Below, one piece after another: positions 26,005-33,983 of a DNA stretch of 64,000 nt. The notes under the pieces are model-generated. The model worked only from the letters and a program-made list of their open reading frames with translations. It was not told the origin of the DNA and made no database searches. The stretch's first letter is position 1, and each line of letters opens with the position of its first letter. This stretch comes from Butyrivibrio sp. (GTDB lineage Bacteria > Bacillota > Clostridia > Lachnospirales > Lachnospiraceae), in NCBI GenBank assembly GCA_015056655.1, contig SVFV01000001.1, positions 1 through 64,000 on the forward strand, read 5' to 3'. A program made the translations under genes and the position numbers.

Positions 26005-26901
26005 TTATTCCTGTGGAACCATGATGGTTACTGCCTTATTCTCATTCCTGATGTCTACAAGCGTGTGATCACCGCCATATTCGCCATCTCTAGTCCAGGC
26101 AATTTCTTCATCGGATTCAAAAACAACATGCTTTGTCTTAAAGCAATACATCTGCTCAGTGTTAATATCCCTGTTCAAAAATGCAGCCATAAGATTACTC
26201 ATATCTATCATGTTATCCGGAAGCTTCACCAACGTAACTTCAAAAACTCCGTCATCCATAAGTATCTGCTTTCCTGTGATATCCTTGAAACCTCCCACTG
26301 ATCTTGAATTTGTTACCATTCCAAAAACAAAATCATCCTCAATAACTCCCTCATCTGTAGTAACCTTCAGATGATAGGATCTGATTTCTGAAAGCCTCTT
26401 AGCCCCTTCCAGGATATATGCCATATGTCCAAGTACATTCTTTACATCCTGCTTTGTCTGATAGGATACATCTGTAAAAAGTCCAAATGCTGCTATATAT
26501 ACGAAGGTCTCTTCATTCATTACTCCGATATCGCACTGGAATTCATTACCATTTACTATTCCTTCAGCCGCTTCATGCATCGCAGAAGGAATTCCAAGGC
26601 TCACAGCAAAATCATTCGTTGAGCCAGCTGGAACATAGCCAATAGTAGTGCGCCTCTTTGACTTCCACATACCACTTACTACTTCATCAAGAGTTCCATC
26701 TCCGCCGCAGCAGGCTACAATATCATATTCATCTGATCTGTCCATGACAGCCTGAACTGCGTCACCCTTTTTCTGAGTCGGATGAACCACAATTTCATAA
26801 TCAGCCTTTGCAAAAATATCTATGATATCCAAAAGATTACTTCTTATACGTTCTTTGCCAGCCTTTGGATTATATACAAAAAGCATTTTCTTTTTCGACA
26901 T
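26005..26901 (-). CDS. Diacylglycerol/lipid kinase of the YegS/DgkB family
   Basis: 298 residues. The ATP site GGDGT is at residues 66-70 (VACCGGDGTLDEVV), followed by the GYVPAGSTNDFA motif and the C-terminal lipid-binding beta domain. It phosphorylates diacylglycerol or a related lipid, returning it to the phosphatidate pool, and acts at the inner face of the membrane. The start at 26901 (MSKKKML) is preferred because CTGGAG lies 5 nt before it; an upstream in-frame ATG has no such site. It stands downstream of the crh terminator as a separate unit. Confidence 0.9.
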   Translation of the reverse strand: MSKKKMLFVYNPKAGKERIRSNLLDIIDIFAKADYEIVVHPTQKKGDAVQAVMDRSDEYDIVACCGGDGTLDEVVSGMWKSKRRTTIGYVPAGSTNDFAVSLGIPSAMHEAAEGIVNGNEFQCDIGVMNEETFVYIAAFGLFTDVSYQTKQDVKNVLGHMAYILEGAKRLSEIRSYHLKVTTDEGVIEDDFVFGMVTNSRSVGGFKDITGKQILMDDGVFEVTLVKLPDNMIDMSNLMAAFLNRDINTEQMYCFKTKHVVFESDEEIAWTRDGEYGGDHTLVDIRNENKAVTIMVPQE

Positions 26902-26961
26902 ATTATCTCCAGATTTCCCCTTCAACAAATATACTCAATCGTTTAAGTAAGTATATAGCAC

Positions 26962-26995
26962 AAAATCCCCTACAATCAAATTGTAAGGGATTTTT
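26962..26995 (-). terminator. Terminator of the hprK-to-crh operon
   Basis: Arms containing AATCCCCTACAAT and ATTGTAAGGGATT pair around CAA. The minus-strand tail is TTTTGTG and the plus-strand tail TTTTT, so it could work both ways. A smaller GTGC-CTTA-GCAC hairpin lies closer to crh at 27011-27022. Confidence 0.7.
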
Positions 26996-27035
26996 AAAAA
27001 TATCTCCAGTGCCTTAGCACCGGCATTATATTCAT

Positions 27036-27302
27036 TTATGAAAGCTGCATCTGTCCTAAGAGAAAGCTCTCCATTCCGGCAACTGCATCAGCCTCATCCT
27101 GGCCATCAGCAATAACAGTAACAGCTTCGCCACTATTAAGACTTAAAGTCATCATACCCATGATGCTCTTTGCATTTACCTTCTTTGACTGTGCCTCGAT
27201 GTGTACAGTGCTATCAAATCTGCTAGCAAGCTGCACAAGCTCTGCAACCGGACGTGCCTCAAGTCCACCCGGAAGCTTGATCTCGATAGATTTTGTTATC
27301 AT
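27036..27302 (-). CDS. crh: Crh/HPr-like protein with Glu at the His15 position
   Basis: 88 residues of HPr fold. In normal HPr the phosphotransferase histidine is His15 in LHARPA; here residues 14-18 read LEARP, so Glu replaces it and sugar phosphotransfer is impossible. Ser46 and its surroundings (KSIMGMMTL) are intact, so HPr kinase can still act on it. B. subtilis Crh has Gln at position 15 and the same location after whiA, supporting a catabolite-control role with CcpA. HprK is encoded five genes upstream in the same orientation. GGAGG lies 5 nt before the ATG at 27302. The negative charge at 15 could mimic His15 phosphorylation; that is inference. Confidence 0.85.
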   Translation of the reverse strand: MITKSIEIKLPGGLEARPVAELVQLASRFDSTVHIEAQSKKVNAKSIMGMMTLSLNSGEAVTVIADGQDEADAVAGMESFLLGQMQLS

Positions 27303-27351
27303 AATTTCCTCCTGCATATAAAACCGAATGCCCGAAACTTGACATTCTTAC

Positions 27352-28296
27352 TTAGCTTCGTAGCTTATCAGCCAGTTCACTAAGCTTCCTGAGTCTGTGA
27401 TTTACTCCTGATTTCCCAACCTGAGGATCAAGGTATTTCCCAAGCTCTAGTAGTGTTGCATCGGGATACTGAAGTCTGGCCTCAGCCATATCCCTTAAGG
27501 TCTCCGGAAGATTCTCAAATCCATAATGATCTCGGAGATATAAAATATCTGCCGTCTGTCTGGACGCTGCATTAACTGTTTTGGTAATGTTCGCCGTTTC
27601 ACAGTTAACTCTGCGATTTATCGCGCCTCTCATTTCTCTGACAATGCGCTCATTCTCCATATTCATCAGACTGACAGGTGCTTCCATAACATTCAGGAGA
27701 TCAACAATAGCTGTACTCTCCTTAATATATACAACGTAATACTTCTTACGCTGTACAATTCGTGCATCGATATCGAAACTATCAATCAGCTTCTTGATAT
27801 CCTCTGCCATCACCTGGCTCCCACAAGCGAACTCCATGTGGTAGGATTTGCTGGGATCACTTATTGATCCAATACACATAAATGTGTCCCTAAGAAATGC
27901 TCTCTTACAGCAACTTTTCATTATTATTCGCTGACTAATACCATCGGAAGATGTTCTGACCGTTCCGTCCTCATTCAGTGCGTGTATGGCCTTCAGAATA
28001 GACTTCACTTCATCGTTTCCAGACAATACCATTTTATAGGGCTTGCCCTGAACAAATTTTCCTATTGAATAATCATGCACATCAGTGTCTATATTAAATG
28101 CTTTTTTTAGTATTGTAAAGAACTTTCTAGATACCTTACCAGGCTCCTCCTGCAAATAAACCTTGTAACTTCCGTCATCACAAAGCTCCGCAAAGCCAGC
28201 ATTCATGAGGATTGCAGACAATTCAGCAAGCTGACAGTGTCTTGCCTGCGCCACCTGTTTTTCCAATTCGCTCTTAACATCACCTGAAAACGACAT
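27352..28296 (-). CDS. whiA: Sporulation/cell-division regulator WhiA
   Basis: 314 residues, the normal size. The N-terminal LAGLIDADG-homing-endonuclease-like domain (MSFSGDVKSELEKQ, LSAILMNAGF, CCKRAFLRDTFMCIGSISDP) lacks the catalytic acids, as in other WhiA proteins. The C-terminal helix-turn-helix includes LLELGKYLDPQVGKSGVNHRLRKL. It is a DNA-binding protein tied to cell division in Firmicutes. It begins 5 nt after rapZ. In B. subtilis yvcK (glmR) lies between rapZ and whiA; here that gene is missing from the cluster. Confidence 0.95.
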   Translation of the reverse strand: MSFSGDVKSELEKQVAQARHCQLAELSAILMNAGFAELCDDGSYKVYLQEEPGKVSRKFFTILKKAFNIDTDVHDYSIGKFVQGKPYKMVLSGNDEVKSILKAIHALNEDGTVRTSSDGISQRIIMKSCCKRAFLRDTFMCIGSISDPSKSYHMEFACGSQVMAEDIKKLIDSFDIDARIVQRKKYYVVYIKESTAIVDLLNVMEAPVSLMNMENERIVREMRGAINRRVNCETANITKTVNAASRQTADILYLRDHYGFENLPETLRDMAEARLQYPDATLLELGKYLDPQVGKSGVNHRLRKLSELADKLRS

Positions 28297-28301
28297 TTCT
28301 C

Positions 28302-29165
28302 TTACCTTGCATGCTTAAGATCCCTATGATAAATCTTTATACCAAATTCATTCCTGTCCTTAAGCTTCTCATATATTTCATTGGCAATGGTGACTGACCT
28401 GTGCTGCCCACCTGTACAACCAATTGCCACCACCAGTTGATACTTTCCTTCATTAATATATCCCGGAACCAGAAATTCCAGCATATCCGTCAGTTTATCA
28501 AGGAACTGACCACACTCAGGAAAACTCTTAACGTAATCCTGTACTTCCTTATCATTACCCGTCAGATGCTTCAGCTCATCTATGTAGAAGGGATTCGGCA
28601 AAAATCTCACATCAAACACCAGATCCGCATCTGAAGGAATACCATGCTTGAAACCAAAGGATAGAATCGTAACCATAAGATTACTGTGCTTTTCATTAGC
28701 AACAAAAATCTTTTCCATCTCCGTCTTGAATTCCCTTGTGAGAAGCTGAGAGGTATCAATGATATAATCAGCCATAGTCCTTATCTTGCCAAGAAGCTGA
28801 CGCTCCTTAGTGATACCCTCTTCTATTCTTCCATCCGGAGATAAGGGATGCTTACGTCTTGACTCCTTATATCTCTTAACAAGAACAGCATCTGAACACT
28901 CAAGGAAAAGCACCTCTACTGTAAGTCCTCTCTTCCTGAACTCCTCAATAACCCTTGGCGCATCCTCGAATCTCTGGCCCGATCTAACATCAAGGCCAAG
29001 CGCAACCTTAGTTATCTCGCTGTCTGGCATTGTTATCAGCTCAACGAATTTTTCAAAAAGGCTCGGGGGCAGATTGTCCACGCAATAAAATCCCGCATCC
29101 TCAAGCATATGTATAGCTGTTGATTTTCCACCGCCGCTCATTCCGGTTACGATTACAATTCTCAT
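28302..29165 (-). CDS. rapZ: RNase adapter protein / nucleotide-binding RapZ
   Basis: 287 residues. The P-loop GMSGGGKST spans residues 8-16, with FYCVDNLPP after it and the C-terminal signature AIGCTGGQHRSV. The family binds nucleotide and, in E. coli, GlcN6P, and steers RNase E to GlmZ; in Firmicutes its role is less clear but relates to cell-wall precursor control. It starts 2 nt after murB and is followed by whiA. The pairing with murB keeps peptidoglycan synthesis and its regulators together. Confidence 0.95.
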   Translation of the reverse strand: MRIVIVTGMSGGGKSTAIHMLEDAGFYCVDNLPPSLFEKFVELITMPDSEITKVALGLDVRSGQRFEDAPRVIEEFRKRGLTVEVLFLECSDAVLVKRYKESRRKHPLSPDGRIEEGITKERQLLGKIRTMADYIIDTSQLLTREFKTEMEKIFVANEKHSNLMVTILSFGFKHGIPSDADLVFDVRFLPNPFYIDELKHLTGNDKEVQDYVKSFPECGQFLDKLTDMLEFLVPGYINEGKYQLVVAIGCTGGQHRSVTIANEIYEKLKDRNEFGIKIYHRDLKHAR

Positions 29166-29167
29166 TC

Positions 29168-30094
29168 CTAGAACTCTCCCAGTCTGATAACCTCCGGAGA
29201 AAGTTCAACTCCGGAATTTTCAAATACCTTCTTTTGTACTTCCTTTATAAGCTTGTCCACATCTGAAGCTGTGGCATTTCCTTTATTTATTACAAAACCG
29301 CAGTGCTTCTCAGAAACCTGCGCATCTCCTACAGAAAAACCAGATAATCCGGCATCCTGTATGAGTTTACCTGCAAAATATCCTTCCGGCCTTTTAAAGG
29401 TAGAACCCGCACTTGGATACTCAAGAGGCTGCTTATCTCTGCGTCTGACCATAAGGTCAGCCATGGTTGCTTCTATGGTTTCCTTAACACCCTTTGAAAG
29501 CTCAATCTCAGCCCCTAAAAGCACACATTTCTTACCCTTAAAGGCGCTGTGTCTATAGCCAAAATCTGCTTCCTTGGCTGAATACTCAACCACATTCCCA
29601 TCAGCATCCATAGCAGTAACACTCTTAACAACCTGCTTCATCTCTCCGCCGTAAGCACCGGCGTTCATGATAAGCGCTCCGCCTATGGTTCCAGGGATAC
29701 CATGTGCAAACTCAAAGCCTGTAAGTGAATTATCCCTTGCAAGGTTAGCAACAGCCACGTTCATAGCTGCAGAACCAGCATAAATATGAGTCTCATCAAG
29801 TAGCTTCACTTCTTCGAACTCCCCGGTAAGTGAAATAATAACGCCTCTGTAGCCCTTATCAGACACAAGAAGGTTACTTCCATTACCAACTACATAGAAG
29901 TCCCCAAAGAATTTAGCACCAGCTTCTTTAAGAGCCTTAAGTACCTTTGACAGCTCGTCCTTTGAAGCCACCTTAACAAAATAATCGGCAGGCCCACCGC
30001 ATCTGAATGTGGTGTGCCTGCTCATATCTTCATTTTTAACTATGCTATTTTCCGAAATGATTCCGGAAAGCTTTTCTTCTATATTACAAATCAT
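29168..30094 (-). CDS. murB: UDP-N-acetylenolpyruvoylglucosamine reductase
   Basis: 308 residues. FAD-binding landmarks are RCGGPADYFV, YVVGNGSNLLV and FAHGIPGTIGGALIMNAGAYGGEM. The catalytic serine lies in PSAGSTFKRPEGY, and SPEVIRLGEF ends the protein. It reduces UDP-GlcNAc-enolpyruvate to UDP-MurNAc with NADPH in the cytoplasm. Length and the GSTFKRP form are those of type II MurB. The ATG at 30094, behind GAGAG, is chosen; a longer reading would run back into the glucokinase gene. It lies 7 nt after glk. Confidence 0.95.
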   Translation of the reverse strand: MICNIEEKLSGIISENSIVKNEDMSRHTTFRCGGPADYFVKVASKDELSKVLKALKEAGAKFFGDFYVVGNGSNLLVSDKGYRGVIISLTGEFEEVKLLDETHIYAGSAAMNVAVANLARDNSLTGFEFAHGIPGTIGGALIMNAGAYGGEMKQVVKSVTAMDADGNVVEYSAKEADFGYRHSAFKGKKCVLLGAEIELSKGVKETIEATMADLMVRRRDKQPLEYPSAGSTFKRPEGYFAGKLIQDAGLSGFSVGDAQVSEKHCGFVINKGNATASDVDKLIKEVQKKVFENSGVELSPEVIRLGEF

Positions 30095-30101
30095 ATTTCT
30101 C

Positions 30102-31064
30102 TCATTTTGAAACAGAATCAAGAACGAGCTTAGCTGCTCCGAAGATTCCTGCATCATTTCCAAGCTTAGCAAGAGCGAACTTAGTTCTCTTTGCACCATG
30201 GAATACATATTTCTCGAAGGAAGGACGAACAAGGTCAAAGAGAATATCTCCAGCCTTAGAAACACCACCACCAAATACAATTATCTCAGGATTGATTGTA
30301 GATGCGATGATTGCAAGTCCCTTACCAAGGCAATCGCCGTACTGCTTAATAGCCTCATTTGCAAGCTTATCGCCATTCTTTGCTGCATCAAAGATATCCT
30401 TGCAGACAAAGTCCTTACCACGAAGAACGCATTCCTCATCGCTGCTCTCAAGTACTCTGTTCATAAGAAGAACTGCACCTGTTGCACTAGCGTACTGCTC
30501 AAGGCATCCGTAGTTGCCGCATCCACACTGAAGAGGCTCATCATCAACAAGATGGATGTGACCGATCTCTCCACCAGCACCTGTAGCACCGTTGAAAATC
30601 TTACCATTGTGGATGATACCACCACCAACACCTGTGCCAAGTGTAACCATAAGCATATCCTTATAGCCCTGGCCGCCGCCCATCCAGTACTCACCGAGGG
30701 CTGCTACGTTTGCGTCATTACCGCACTTTACAGGCATCTTTACAAGATCATGGAGCTCATCCTTCATGTTAAACTCATTCCATCCAAGGTTTACAGCCTT
30801 GAAAATAACACCATTCTCATCAAAGGGGCCGGGTGCACCAGCACCAACACCTACCACCTGAGAATCCTTAATACCTCTTTCTTCCATCTTCTTTCTGATG
30901 GATTCAGCGATATCAGGAAGGACCTTGCTTCCGCCATCCTCAGTTCTTGTGGGAATCTCCCATACTTCGATCTTGTGTCCATCCATATCAAGGAGACCGA
31001 TCTTTACGGTTGTTCCCCCTATATCAACGCCAAATACATACTTCTCTACTAAACTGTTTTCCAT
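30102..31064 (-). CDS. ROK-family glucokinase
   Basis: 320 residues. VFGVDIGGTTVKIGLLD is the phosphate loop, GNDANVAALGEYW holds the catalytic Asp, LGTGVGGGIIHNGK and GEIGH follow, and CGCGNYGCLEQYASATG is the ROK zinc motif. It phosphorylates glucose taken up without the phosphotransferase system, matching the ABC sugar transport seen elsewhere in the window. GGTGGAG precedes the ATG. It lies between hprK and murB, joining glycolysis entry with catabolite control. Specificity for glucose over other hexoses is inferred from the family. Confidence 0.92.
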   Translation of the reverse strand: MENSLVEKYVFGVDIGGTTVKIGLLDMDGHKIEVWEIPTRTEDGGSKVLPDIAESIRKKMEERGIKDSQVVGVGAGAPGPFDENGVIFKAVNLGWNEFNMKDELHDLVKMPVKCGNDANVAALGEYWMGGGQGYKDMLMVTLGTGVGGGIIHNGKIFNGATGAGGEIGHIHLVDDEPLQCGCGNYGCLEQYASATGAVLLMNRVLESSDEECVLRGKDFVCKDIFDAAKNGDKLANEAIKQYGDCLGKGLAIIASTINPEIIVFGGGVSKAGDILFDLVRPSFEKYVFHGAKRTKFALAKLGNDAGIFGAAKLVLDSVSK

Positions 31065-31088
31065 TTCTCCACCTTCTGAATAAATATA

Positions 31089-32027
31089 TTAGTCATCATC
31101 TTCCTGACCCTTGGCCAGTGAATTCTGTACTCTGTTATAAAGCTCCTGAGCAGCATTGTAACCCATCATCTTCTGTCTGTGGTTAACTGCTGCAGATTCG
31201 CAGATAATCGCAAGATTACGTCCGGGACGAATCGGAATTCTGTGGCAAACGATTCTGTTGCCAAGGTACTCTGTGTACTCCTCTTCAAGACCAAGTCTGT
31301 CGTATTCCTTGTCCTTATCCCAGTCCTCAAGCTTGATAACAAGGTCGATATTCTGAGTATCGCGGACACTTGATACACCAAAAAGTGTCTTAACATCGAC
31401 GATACCGATACCTCTAAGCTCGATAAAGTGTCTTGTAATATCAGGGGCTGTACCGATAAGTGTTACATCGCTAACCTTCCTGATCTCTACAACGTCATCA
31501 GATACAAGTCTGTGTCCTCTCTTGATAAGCTCAAGAGCAGCCTCAGATTTACCGATTCCGCTTTCACCGGTAATAAGAAGTCCGACACCATAAACATCAA
31601 CAAGTACACCGTGAATAGAAATGCAGGGTGCAAGCTCAACATTCAGCCATCTGATGATCTCAGCCATGAATGATGAGGTTGATTTCTTGGTAACCATGAT
31701 CGGAACCTGTTCCTCAATGGCAATTCTTACAAACAGAGGATCCGGTATAAGATCTCTGCAGAATACCACACAAGGGATATCAAAAGAAAGAAACTCTCTG
31801 TAAACCCTCTCCTTGTCAGCCTCGGGAATGGATTCCATATATGTGTATTCAACGAATCCGATAACCTGAAGTCTGGTAGCATCGAAATGCTCGAAATATC
31901 CGGCAAGCTGAAGCGCCGGTCTGTTGATGTCGGGCTGATGAATGCGAATTCTTGCCACATCAATCTCAGGTGTGAGGTTTGTGAGTTCCATTTTACTAAT
32001 AACGGTTTTAAGCTTAACTGTAGCCAT
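31089..32027 (-). CDS. hprK: HPr kinase/phosphorylase
   Basis: 312 residues. His139 (SIHG) is the catalytic residue, the P-loop GESGIGKS spans residues 154-161, and LVSDDVVEI with ELRGIGIVDV follows as the HprK signature. It phosphorylates Ser46 of HPr and Crh when glycolytic intermediates are high and removes the phosphate when inorganic phosphate is high. Its target Crh is encoded at the end of the same gene run. GGGAGG lies 6 nt before the ATG at 32027, and uvrC ends 37 nt upstream. Confidence 0.96.
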   Translation of the reverse strand: MATVKLKTVISKMELTNLTPEIDVARIRIHQPDINRPALQLAGYFEHFDATRLQVIGFVEYTYMESIPEADKERVYREFLSFDIPCVVFCRDLIPDPLFVRIAIEEQVPIMVTKKSTSSFMAEIIRWLNVELAPCISIHGVLVDVYGVGLLITGESGIGKSEAALELIKRGHRLVSDDVVEIRKVSDVTLIGTAPDITRHFIELRGIGIVDVKTLFGVSSVRDTQNIDLVIKLEDWDKDKEYDRLGLEEEYTEYLGNRIVCHRIPIRPGRNLAIICESAAVNHRQKMMGYNAAQELYNRVQNSLAKGQEDDD

Positions 32028-32064
32028 ATGTAACCTCCCAATTCTAGACAAGTTTACCACATTC

Positions 32065-33936
32065 TCATTCTTTGTGGAAGTAATTGTATATATCATTTGC
32101 CGCTCTCTCTGTGATCTCCGGCACTTGTTTCAATGTGTCCACATCAGCCTCTCTGATGTCCTCAATGGACTTAAAATGTCTCATGAGAGCCTTCCTTCTG
32201 GCAGGTCCAACTCCAGGTATCTCATCAAGAACGCTCTTTACCTGAGACTTACTTCTAAGGGATCTGTGATACTCTATAGCGAATCTGTGGGCCTCATCCT
32301 GGATTCTCGTAATAAGCTTAAAGCCCTCTGAATGCCTGTCTATCGGCAGTTCCACATTGTTGAAATATAAGCCTCTGGTTCTATGGTTATCATCCTTGAC
32401 CATTCCACACACAGGTATCGATACCCCAAGCTCCTCTAGAACCTGAAGACAGATATTTACCTGGCCTCTTCCACCATCCATCAAAATAAGATCAGGAAAC
32501 TTGGTAAAGCTACCATATTGTGCATCAATATCCCTGCGTTCAAGCTCCTGCTTTTCCTCAAGACCATGCATCAGTCTCCTTGTGAGAACCTCCTTCATGC
32601 AGGCGTAATCATCAGGTCCTGAAACTGACTTAATGCGGAACTTTCTGTAGTCACTTCTTTTGGGCTTTCCCTTTTCATAAACAACCATGGAACCAACATT
32701 GGCAAAGCCGCTTATATTAGAAATATCGTAGGCCTCCATTCTGGTAAGCCCTTCTATGCCAAGAATCTTCTCGATTTCCTTGACCGCGCCTATGGTTCTG
32801 CCCTCTTCGCGCTTTAACCTCTCCTTATCCTTTGAAAGAACAAGCTCAGCATTCTGTGCTGCAAGCTCCATCAGTTTTTCCTTCTGACCTCTCTCGGGCA
32901 CCTTCAAATAAACCCTGCTGCCCTTTCTGGTAGATAGCCATTTCTCTATAACTTCCATGTCCTCTATCTGCTCAGGAAGCATCAACTCTCTGGGAATAAA
33001 AGGCGTTCCGGCGTAGAACTGCTTTACAAAATTTAGAAGAATCTCATCCTGAGGCGTATTGGAAATATGCGTCATATAAAAATGCTCTCTTCCAATGAGC
33101 CTTCCATCTCTTACAAAGAAAACCTGCACAACTGCATCATTCTCATCAGAAGCAATCGCAAGAATATCCTTATCCTCCATAGCAGCATCTGTCATCTTCT
33201 GCTTCTGTGCTACCTGTCTGACACTATTTAACAGATCCCTGTAGGTTGCTGCTCTTTCGAAATTCAGCTCCTCAGATGCCTGCTCCATCTCATCAGTCAG
33301 CTTCTTGATTATTGGACTATAGTTTCCATCAAGGAAATCCAGTGCACCTGCTATTCTCTCTGCGTACTCCTCCTTGGAAATCTTGCCATCGCAAGGCGCA
33401 GAGCACCTTCCCATATGATAATTAAGGCATGGTCTGTCCACTCCGATATCTCTTGGCAAAACCCTATTGCAAGTCCTTAGTCCGTATATTTTATTTATCA
33501 ACTCTATAGTATCTTTTACAGCTACAGCACTGGTAAAGGGACCAAAGTACCTGGACTTATCCTTTTTCATCAGTCTGGAAAACAGAATCCTGGGAAAATC
33601 CTCAGAAACAGTAACCTTTATATAAGGATAGGTCTTATCATCCTTAAGCATGGTGTTGTAGCGAGGACTGTTCTCCTTAATAAGATTATTCTCAAGAACA
33701 AGCGCCTCCAACTCTGAGTCTGTGACAATGTACTCAAACCTTGCTATCTGAGACACCATCCTGTCTATCTGAGGGCCTCTTCCAACGATTTTACGAAAAT
33801 AAGACCTCACACGATTGTGGAGGTTTACTGCCTTTCCCACATACATGATGGTATCCTTATCATCACGCATGATATAAACTCCCGGCTGATTGGGGAGCTT
33901 TTTTAACTCTTCCTGTACGTTAAATTTCTCTTCCAT
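32065..33936 (-). CDS. uvrC: Excinuclease ABC subunit C
   Basis: 623 residues. The GIY-YIG nuclease ([19 protein letters not shown]) is at the N-terminus, then the four-Cys region [17 protein letters not shown], a UVR motif near residues 205-240, the RNase H-like nuclease ([21 protein letters not shown]) and a C-terminal helix-hairpin-helix. It makes both cuts in nucleotide excision repair. The start at 33936 has no ribosome site. It lies just beyond the ftsH terminator, and TATAAT at 33949-33944 is only 7 nt away, so the message may be leaderless. An upstream ATG at 33963 lies inside the terminator stem and is unlikely. Confidence 0.95.
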   Translation of the reverse strand: MEEKFNVQEELKKLPNQPGVYIMRDDKDTIMYVGKAVNLHNRVRSYFRKIVGRGPQIDRMVSQIARFEYIVTDSELEALVLENNLIKENSPRYNTMLKDDKTYPYIKVTVSEDFPRILFSRLMKKDKSRYFGPFTSAVAVKDTIELINKIYGLRTCNRVLPRDIGVDRPCLNYHMGRCSAPCDGKISKEEYAERIAGALDFLDGNYSPIIKKLTDEMEQASEELNFERAATYRDLLNSVRQVAQKQKMTDAAMEDKDILAIASDENDAVVQVFFVRDGRLIGREHFYMTHISNTPQDEILLNFVKQFYAGTPFIPRELMLPEQIEDMEVIEKWLSTRKGSRVYLKVPERGQKEKLMELAAQNAELVLSKDKERLKREEGRTIGAVKEIEKILGIEGLTRMEAYDISNISGFANVGSMVVYEKGKPKRSDYRKFRIKSVSGPDDYACMKEVLTRRLMHGLEEKQELERRDIDAQYGSFTKFPDLILMDGGRGQVNICLQVLEELGVSIPVCGMVKDDNHRTRGLYFNNVELPIDRHSEGFKLITRIQDEAHRFAIEYHRSLRSKSQVKSVLDEIPGVGPARRKALMRHFKSIEDIREADVDTLKQVPEITERAANDIYNYFHKE

Positions 33937-33940
33937 ATTT

Positions 33941-33977
33941 TTAATTATAAAACAGGCTGCCATATTACGGCAGCCTG
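33941..33977 (-). terminator. ftsH terminator, abutting the uvrC start
   Basis: CAGGCTGCC (33953-33961) pairs with GGCAGCCTG (33969-33977) around a 7-nt loop, and TTTTATAATT follows on the minus strand. The tail also contains a TATAAT box 7 nt before uvrC. Confidence 0.8.
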
Positions 33978-33983
33978 CAAATC

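Noticed and set aside
30198-31052. 284-codon open frame on the plus strand
   Set aside because: It is the antisense shadow of the glucokinase gene, with Cys/Ser/Thr-rich unnatural composition.
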